In this document: positions 59,101 through 64,000 of the stretch, piece after piece | How the letters are laid out: every line of letters begins with the position of its first letter | Numbering within the stretch: position 1 is the stretch's first letter | Origin: Parelaphostrongylus tenuis | Taxonomy: Eukaryota > Nematoda > Chromadorea > Rhabditida > Metastrongylidae | NCBI GenBank assembly: GCA_019055375.1 | Contig: JAHQIW010007048.1 | Location: 62,001-126,000 of the forward strand | Direction: 5' to 3' | DNA: 64,000 nt | Notes under the pieces: model-generated | What the model was told of the DNA's origin: nothing | Database searches by the model: none | Seen by the model: the letters and a program-made list of their open reading frames with translations, nothing else | Translations under genes and position numbers: made by a program

Positions 59101-62100
59101 CAGTATCTTCTATGTTCATCTGCTCAATAATCGCAAGATTTTACTTACAAATAATCGCGATAACCTCTGTAGCCGCCAGCACTCACCACCTCTCCTCCCC
59201 GCGGAAGTGGAATCTGAAGTGGCATATCTTCTACATCACAAATTTCAATCAAGTCAGGATTTTTTAGGAAGTAGTTTTCAGATTTATAGCCAGATGAAAT
59301 GCTCACCATGTCTCGACGTTTCTTCACAGCAATGACACATTTAGGAAGATGGAATGGTCCCGGATAACCGATTTCACGCATCATGGCTGCTACGTCAAAG
59401 GTGTCATCATACCTCTGTAATGAATGCAAGATTGTAATCAGAATCTCCAATTTGGAAGCAAATTCGTAGTTTATCAAAAACTTATGTAGGGGGAAACTAG
59501 TCACTGTCTTACACTACGACACAGCAAATGGGACCAAAAAGAAGCTGAGATTAGGCTCATCAATGTTCAAACGCTATCGATGAGAAAAAAACTGAAAGAA
59601 GAAAACGCATGCAAGGAACGTTAACGCAATATCCGCTCCTATCCATTCGTAATCTTCTTCTAAGTAGCTCATACTTTTTGTACGTACAAGTATTGTTCAC
59701 ATCCTCGATCTCTATGTTTTCCACAAACTCAAACTTCAGGGTCTCATGTAAGTGTTGTATGCATGACACATAATTTACAGCGTTATAGTAGTCACTATAT
59801 ATTGTTATTCATTGACTTGAATGTAACACAGCGGCGACAGGTGCCATTATAGTACATATAGAGTCATTTGTTCCAACTCTAATGACAATAAGTCTTAAAA
59901 TATATACCGAACTCCTTCAAGAAGTGTTTAATTCAATCCGAAAACTTCGAGGCAGACCGCTGTGAAATCTGGCAAAAGTTCATGAAATATTGAGAATATC
60001 TCATTTTCTAGATCACTAGACCATTTATACGCGATCAAGTAGGCCGGTCAATTATCTCATAGAGACAACCGTTAAGTATATATGGAACGGCACAGATGTC
60101 TCATGAAGAGAGAGAACATTCCATCGAGTGTGTTTGTTGCTTACATTACTCACCCACCCGTAGTTAAAAAGGAATTTTCGAGTGTGAAACAAAATATTTA
60201 CATGTCAGTCGCCATGCATAAACCGAATAGTCGCCTGTTATTGGCGCTAAAGGTTGAATGATTTGAAAAAAACGGACTTTTGAAATGCTCTAACTGCCTC
60301 CTTCTTTTGCAGAATGCTCGAAAGAAAGCAGGACTGCTTATTCTAATATGTAATAATTCTGAGGAAAGACCCAAAATATTGGATTGGCAAGTGCATGTCT
60401 CATAATTACTATTTGGGCCAACTTGTCATGTGGTCTGTTGAAGGACTCTTGTGTAGCCCGATACACGCGTTTTGACCTTGACAGTCTCGTCAGTCGGGCA
60501 GAACTCTTCATCTTTTGGCCTCTCGTGGTACTCCAGTTCCCACAGTAAGAGTAGGCGACGACAAACTATTTACACTGACCAGGTCACATGACAAGTCGGC
60601 TCAGATAACAATTATGAGATATGTTGAAATTTGAGCGCGGTCTAGAGAAAACACTCGAAACAAAAAATTTCAACTCACTCAAGTTTTAATGTTAACACCG
60701 TCTAGAGCAGTTTCTCATGGATAATTCTATATAGAACACTTTACATCAATTTTTTTTCAAGACAGATTTGTTCCAAGAGCAAAAACCTTTGTTGATACTA
60801 CACGACCATCGTTTGAGGTTTGAATGCTGTTTGGCTCGCAACGATACTCGTCTAGCATTGACAATCGTTCTTGCTCTTGGGACGAAACAAATGTATAAGT
60901 GATATATATCGAAATAACCACAAGAAATTGCTCCAAACGATAGTAAAAACAAAAACCTAAATGTATGATAAATAACGAGAAAAAAAAGCAGAGGTCCTGA
61001 AAATTCCCTGTCAGTCCAATAGTGTTTACTAAAAAGAGAGCACATGATTTCTACCAGAAATGTGATTAAATCTTTCTTTTTCACAGCAAAACTGGCCACT
61101 GCTCCCATAGTCTTGGAGCAGGGTCTATTTCACATTATTGAAGGCACATAAAATACCCAGATCTAACTGATGTCACTCTGATTTACAATAATGGTCTCTC
61201 ATAAATAAACCATCTTACCGGACGCCTTATAACAGCAAGAACTCCTTCAGGCATCGAAAAATTCTGCCAATGAGGTGCGCCGTACGGTTCCGAATGATCT
61301 TCGTACTTTTCAGTTTGAGATGACGGCACCGTCGTCAATGAATAAGACATCGGAGCGGTCTTATATACCCTAAAGAGGTGATAGGTGTAGAAATATAGCA
61401 AAACTACATATCTAGGTGCTCTGCCACAAAGAGTTACGACAAGTACTTCCGTGGAGGAAAGGATTAAGAGAAGCTGGAATAAGAAAGCCGGGGCAATTAG
61501 TCAGCTGCCCACTGTTGGATGTATTGAGTTGTCAAGAAATTTTCCGGACTTTTCCGTTTTGTTTTTGCTATCGTTTAGAGCCGCTTCTTCCGCTTATTTC
61601 GATATCTAACACTTGTACAATACTTTGAAGATGGAACTGTCCCGAGAGCAAAGCGAATAGAAACGACACTCCTTGTGGCATAAAACAATCGCTTTTGTTC
61701 TCAGAACAGCTCCATCTTCACAGTATTGTATAAGTGTTATGCATCAAAATAAGCGGGAAGAAGCGGCTCTAAACGATAGTAAAAACAAAAACTCAAATGG
61801 ATGAAAAGAAAACAACAGAAATGGAAAAGTCCGCCGAATTTCTTGCCAACCCAGTATACGACGTTGTCATCTAGATCAACGATAAACCATTGTTTCTGCC
61901 GAGAGGAACGCATGAAAATCATCAAAGATAAGAGAATCTGGGCAAAATTTTCCGTTATTAACAATTATACACATGAGAAAAAGCTTGAAGACATAAAAAA
62001 ATCACTCTTGAATCGCGAACATTCGCGCGCATCGATTTGTCATCGACTTTGGTAAATTCTGGGTGGTCCCATCGCCCGATGAGGCCGTCACATCGCCGAG

Positions 62101-63588
62101 ATATTACGAAATACATCGATGTGCCAAAAACTCTCATTACTTGCTAGAGACCTACTGGAACCCAAGGGCCATGCTAATGTCAAGAAAAAGTTTCTCCTTT
62201 TATGAAGGGTTATTAAAAAAAGATCCGAGGGTCATTTGAGAGCTCGTTAATCAAGCTCGGTCTCAAAAGATCAACTTTCTATTAATTTCAAGATTAATAA
62301 ATAATACGCCTAAAAGGATAAAGCTCCCGACTTTGATCATTCCTGAGGGATGCGCCATGCATCTGTCTTCAATTTTTAACATCTTTTGAGGTGACTGGAC
62401 ATATCTGGCCTTCACAATGACTCGCGCTGGCGTCCTGGTGTATCGAGTCAGTGCTGCTTGTCCTCCCAGACAAGTCTGAGAACAGTCTGGTAGCAATTTA
62501 CCGACACCCGGAGGAATGAGTGGATTAGTAAGCCATGTGCGCGAGATCGAACCATCGACTTCGTGTGTGACGGAGAGCACCCTAACAACTGAGCCACATG
62601 CGCACTAAGATGCACAGGTCTTAAGGATTACAGAACTGAGTCACTTGAAAAGAAGGAGAAGAAAAAAGAAAAAAGATGGAAATCAAAGCGATATAGTAGC
62701 TTTGGGATAGGGAACAATAACAACAGTTTTAGCTCTCAAAGTATCTTCATGCATACGCTTCATCATATTTTTCGTGACGCCGGTGGAGAGTTATGGTCCC
62801 ATCAGTTCTTGAGCCTACGTTTAAGCCTAAGCCTAAGCGTGCTCTCGTTTCTTACCGGAAAAAAAATCAGATTAAAAAAAATTAAAAATCGATGGGACCA
62901 CAACTCTTAACAAGGGCCTAGAACTGAGCCCTACTAGGACAACAGCGATCGCATTCAACGAGACGCTTTGAACGGACAGTCAACGTATCAAATCTGAAAA
63001 GTCTGTGAATAGTATAGAAGAAACAATCGATTTTTTCTCCTTGATATGGATACATTCGTCACTGGAATGACAACAATTCCTTAGCCATACTCAACTTAAC
63101 CAAATACTGTAGCATTCTATTCAGACAATCAATAAATCTAAGTAGCTGAAACATAAAAAAGGAAAGAATTTAACGAATACAAATGAAGAAATTACAAGAG
63201 AGAGAGAGACAGCGGAACAGCCAGCTTCGAGCGCGCAAGGGATGGCAATGCCAGCGCGCGCCGGAAGCGGTCGCGCGATCCATGCGCATTGAAGTGACGT
63301 CACACGTAATCATAGAGGGCGAACGCCTCAGGGCATGCGAGCGTACAGTCACGTGTTGACATGAATGATCTGAACGATTCCGTTCGGCTCCGAACTCGTT
63401 TTTGATCTCAAGAGACCGCTCCACTCAGACTCCGGGGACGGGATGTACACATTTGGGTACACCACACGGGAATGTAGAGCTTCACGACGGACACCACACA
63501 GCTCTTCCACAAGACTATCTATAGCAACGTGATACGCTTTATTTGGTACTTGTCGGTTATAAGGAAAGAAACGCTGATTCGACGTCAT
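50154..63588 (-). CDS. Gene 3: twelve-exon gene for a 536-residue protein of unknown family
   Basis: Exons on the minus strand: 63588-63353, 61369-61219, 59414-59187, 57267-57188, 56534-56459, 56369-56297, 54786-54722, 52061-51915, 51695-51526, 51315-51212, 50472-50198 and 50159-50154. Total 1611 nt with matching phase at every junction and gt/ag throughout. The ATG at 63588 follows an in-frame stop 21 nt upstream. Visible features: basic KKRR (160-163); PVIISSDSED (235-244), a likely SUMO-interacting motif with CK2-type acidic/Ser flank; RAKRERK (283-289), a nuclear-localisation-like patch; CPRC (321-324); then a Ser/Pro/Gln/Tyr-rich, probably disordered C-terminal half. No signal peptide or membrane segment. 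These suggest a nuclear regulatory protein (inference). The last intron would be only 38 nt and exon 6 has a weak donor, so both ends of the model need a transcript. Introns are loaded with repeats. Confidence 0.7.
50198..50472 (-). CDS. Gene 3 exon 11
   Basis: Acceptor aatgattttcag, donor GTTCAG/gtaaga. Encodes NYHENVPYNLERVDGG, then a Tyr/Gln/Ser-rich tail ending SHESPPIGMRVQ. Confidence 0.75.
50704..50744 (-). ncRNA. Hammerhead motif (HHR-1) with broken stem II
   Basis: Core boxes CUGACGA, GAAAC and GUA are present on the minus strand, which is sense for gene 3, but the sequence between them no longer pairs as stem II and stem I is short. Probably inactive. Confidence 0.5.
50969..51008 (+). 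ncRNA. Hammerhead ribozyme motif (HHR-1), intact
   Basis: CUGAUGA at 50974-50980, stem II GGCU-GCCA-AGCC (perfect 4 bp), GAAAC at 50993-50997, triplet GUA ending at 51004, stem I CCAA/UUGG. All invariant bases present. Antisense to gene 3. Stem III is again the loopless palindrome CACGUG. Confidence 0.85.
51212..51315 (-). CDS. Gene 3 exon 10
   Basis: Acceptor ggtccaacag, donor ATCCGA/gtaggt. Encodes FLNVADVMLNSAANNGLPSV and AITNQSHINP. Confidence 0.7.
51526..51695 (-). CDS. Gene 3 exon 9
   Basis: Acceptor atcgttttag, donor TTGAG/gtatga. Encodes AVQNLDSSALSSSNGARSSS and RPTFYTPPQITPLSQG; Ser/Thr/Pro-rich. Confidence 0.75.
51915..52061 (-). CDS. Gene 3 exon 8 (GC-rich)
   Basis: Acceptor aatttattag, donor ACTGAA/gtgaaa, both phase 0, so it could be skipped in frame. 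Encodes KPTTLSLEEAPAASLRTCPR, CPPAENGADRKG and KKVESETE. GC-rich beside its neighbours; other frames here are also open by composition. Confidence 0.6.
52717..52875. mobile_element. HHR-1 element, locus D (half element, intron 7 of gene 3)
   Basis: Begins 'gttttcttaagaccacagct' and follows 'gcctgataatcaatttttga', almost identical to 43113-43290, then ends abruptly after the ribozyme. Only one terminal repeat remains. Confidence 0.72.
52815..52856 (-). ncRNA. Hammerhead ribozyme motif (HHR-1), core intact, sense in gene 3 intron
   Basis: Minus strand: CUGACGAG, stem II GAUC-GCAA-GAUU (one G-U pair), GAAAC and GUA, with stem I GCCGA/UCGGGC-type pairing. Stem III is CAAGUG, slightly off the palindrome. 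It lies on the coding strand of gene 3, so it should be present in the unspliced pre-mRNA. Confidence 0.78.
53270..53545. repeat. Periodic repeat R4, two adjacent units
   Basis: Two successive units of about 130 bp: 'gaaattgctgagatttacac', 'tatcgaatggctactaat', 'ttattacagcgcaaaa', then 'attcacttgagttcagctat', 'cgaatagatactaataat'. The clearest view of the repeat period. Confidence 0.55.
54125..54262. repeat. Foldback hairpin in gene 3 intron 7
   Basis: 'ttattcaagtatgaaaacat' and 'ctggcacgaggttg' return inverted as 'caacctcgcgccag' and 'agttttcgtattcaaattga'. About 55-bp arms around a 25-bp loop. Confidence 0.65.
54722..54786 (-). CDS. Gene 3 exon 7
   Basis: Acceptor ttgtttgcag, donor AATCAG/gtatgt. 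Encodes RAKRERKITPNQSRSDTPLN, with a basic patch. Confidence 0.7.
55640..55815 (-). mobile_element. HHR-2 hammerhead repeat with intact core boxes, sense in gene 3 intron
   Basis: Minus strand: family 5' segment (atggattggctaaaccaaac), CUGAUGAG, GAAAC and GUC followed by UAGCAC and a GUGCCAUAUC tail. The invariant bases are present, but stem II (GGACAGUAGGCU) pairs poorly and stem I has an insertion. Confidence 0.6.
55950..56200. mobile_element. HHR-2 inverted partial pair
   Basis: The left part (55955-56030, minus) keeps only the family tail 'gtgccatatcagacctcaag'. The right part (about 56110-56200, plus) keeps the head 'aagggattcggtgaaccgaa', GGCAC, GUGCUG and GUGAUGAG, then decays. Confidence 0.5.
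56297..56369 (-). CDS. Gene 3 exon 6 (tentative)
   Basis: Acceptor tttttgttgtag, donor ATTTTTT/gtaatt. Encodes IGSALFQKLNEKSRVTVVRF. Selected because it is the only stretch found that links the phases of exons 5 and 7. Confidence 0.5.
56459..56534 (-). CDS. Gene 3 exon 5 (SUMO-interaction-like motif)
   Basis: Acceptor catttgttcag, donor GTAAAT/gtaagt. Encodes KEPVIISSDSEDSVAHVDNK; the VII-SSDSED pattern fits a SUMO-interacting motif. Confidence 0.72.
57188..57267 (-). CDS. Gene 3 exon 4
   Basis: Acceptor cacaactag, donor GTCAG/gtcacc. Encodes QLLSYVNAKIFVVHRYHIKK and LLRQCV. Chosen because only this exon restores the phase between exons 3 and 5. Confidence 0.6.
58360..58890 (+). pseudogene. 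Mariner-type transposase remnant in gene 3 intron 3
   Basis: Plus-strand translation across several stops gives DFEGVLHFKLVPNGSAIN (about 58412), EHYCKQL, then LPYSPYSPDSASSDYGILQS (about 58633), KPKEW and VDNSGLYFEEL (about 58830). These match, in order, the catalytic middle, the SPDLAPSDY block with its last Asp, and the C-terminus of mariner transposases. The N-terminal DNA-binding region is absent and the frame is destroyed. The 126-codon minus frame here is its shadow. Confidence 0.8.
59187..59414 (-). CDS. Gene 3 exon 3
   Basis: Acceptor attcattacag, donor GAGGTG/gtgagt, both phase 0. Encodes RYDDTFDVAAMMREIGYPGP, KKRRDMVSIS and DLIEICDVEDMP. The most conserved-looking segment of the protein. 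Confidence 0.78.
60390..60665. mobile_element. HHR-1 element, locus E (intron 2 of gene 3)
   Basis: Inverted ends 'atgtctcataattactattt' and 'aataacaattatgagatatg'-type segments flank one minus-strand ribozyme and the same unique core as locus B ('ggtactccagttcccacagt'). Ends 'gaaaacactcgaaac' as in other copies. About 275 bp. Confidence 0.7.
60456..60499 (-). ncRNA. Hammerhead motif (HHR-1), one core base changed, sense in gene 3
   Basis: Stem I GCCCGA/UCGGGC perfect, CUGACGAG, stem II GAC/GUC, GUA triplet. GAAAC reads AAAAC (G12-to-A), expected to abolish cleavage. Confidence 0.65.
61219..61369 (-). CDS. Gene 3 exon 2
   Basis: Acceptor cacctctttag, donor CGTCCG/gtaaga. Encodes VYKTAPMSYSLTTVPSSQTE and ends MPEGVLAVIRRP. 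Confidence 0.75.
61540..61810. repeat. Foldback element related to R5
   Basis: 'gtttttgctatcgtttagag' with 'ccgcttcttccgcttatt' and 'agatggaactgt' return inverted after 61690. A related half copy lies at 60820-60965. Upstream of exon 2, in intron 1 of gene 3. Confidence 0.65.
62320..62606 (-). mobile_element. tRNA-headed SINE, copy 2
   Basis: Partner of 34860-35156. Minus-strand head: gcgcatgtggctcagttgtt (A-box) and ggttcgatctcgcgc (B-box). Lies in intron 1 of gene 3. Confidence 0.7.
62822..62838. repeat. Short interstitial telomere-type repeat
   Basis: Nearly three copies of GCCTAA, the complement of the nematode telomere unit TTAGGC. Too short to be a telomere. Confidence 0.5.
63195..63345. 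promoter_or_regulatory. GA-repeat and CRE-like block in intron 1 of gene 3
   Basis: A gagagagagagaca run near 63197-63211, a GC-rich stretch (gcgcgcgccggaagcggtcg) and the palindrome TGACGTCA at 63295-63302, a CREB/ATF-type site. Such clusters mark promoters or enhancers. Whether it acts on gene 3 or starts an internal transcript is unknown. Confidence 0.3.
63353..63588 (-). CDS. Gene 3 exon 1 (start codon)
   Basis: ATG 63588-63586, donor AACAC/gtgact. Encodes MTSNQRFFPYNRQVPNKAYH through to VQIIHVN. Strong protein-like composition in this frame. Confidence 0.7.
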
Positions 63589-64000
63589 TCGGTGTACAAG
63601 ACTTTTTCATAGATATGTCAGGAATGATTCGAAAGGTCAAATCTGTGGCTAAAACCCTAAGCAGCTGCTTTCAAAGCGCTCTTTTATGACGCTGTAAAGT
63701 CTAAAATAGGATTGTGCTCCACAAAATCTCACGTTTTATTCTTATCTCGCTTATATTTCGCTGGAGAAAACTCCCTTGGACTGCTAGTACTCTTTCAATA
63801 GTACAAGTCTCGAAGAACTCAAAAATGTGTCCAATTTTAGGAAAAGCTCTTTTGTTAGCGCTTTAGGAGAAGTGAAAGATCTGTGTTTTACACTTCATCG
63901 TACAGCGATCTTTCTTCGAACTATTAGTAATTCTTCGATAGTACAAGATTCAAGGACTCCAATGCTGTGCTTATTTTCTGGAAAAACAGTTTCGCTACAG
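63589..64000. other. Upstream of gene 3; R4 units
   Basis: Consists mostly of R4 units in inverted orientation ('atgattcgaaaggtcaaatc', 'actattagtaattcttcgat'). No TATA-like element or second gene could be assigned. Confidence 0.45.

Noticed and set aside
60746..61108. 120-codon minus frame
   Set aside because: Lies in a gene 3 intron over a repeat related to 61540-61810; low-complexity hydrophobic composition and no splice context.
1..64000. CRISPR arrays, operons, prophage or bacterial mobile elements
   Set aside because: No direct-repeat/spacer pattern, no long uninterrupted genes and no bacterial-type signals; the splice signals and retroelements are eukaryotic.

Overview
This window looks like nuclear DNA from a nematode, most probably a strongylid (hookworm-like) worm. 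This is inferred from the AT-rich base composition, short exons with worm-type splice signals (gtaag donors, ttttcag/ttgcag acceptors), fragments of an RTE-type retrotransposon, a mariner remnant, a short run of the nematode telomere hexamer, and very dense dispersed repeats. There is no bacterial-style gene organisation, and most long open frames are exon read-through or chance.

Three spliced genes can be assembled from exon phases. Gene 1 (25192-29370, +) has six visible exons, an open 5' end and no recognised family. Gene 2 (30746-34224, -) has six visible exons and encodes an RS/RG-rich protein ending in a small-acidic-protein (SMAP) type domain, like RSRC2; its first exon was not found. 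Genes 1 and 2 converge tail to tail. Gene 3 (50154-63588, -) has twelve exons whose phases join without a break into a predicted 536-residue protein of unknown family, with a likely SUMO-interacting motif, basic nuclear-localisation-like patches and a CPRC pair.

The rest (1-25 kb, 34-50 kb and the large introns) is repeat territory. It holds a decayed RTE element (40733-42125), other reverse transcriptase fragments, a mariner remnant in intron 3 of gene 3, tRNA-headed SINEs, MITE-like foldbacks, and a dispersed periodic repeat that recurs throughout.

The most striking content is two repeat families that carry hammerhead ribozyme motifs. Family HHR-1 has five loci (about 0.3, 43.3, 50.8, 52.8 and 60.5 kb); four motifs have an intact catalytic core and paired core helices or nearly so (three clearly). 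Family HHR-2 is older, with about eleven decayed copies that share a long two-part stem I. Both families have a loopless palindromic stem III (CACGUG or CGUACG) and often sit as inverted pairs with the ribozymes pointing outward. Several lie in introns of gene 3 in the sense orientation. A third set of inverted repeats carries outward-facing tRNA-like sequences with polymerase III A and B boxes. Most of the first 25 kb has no gene I can support.
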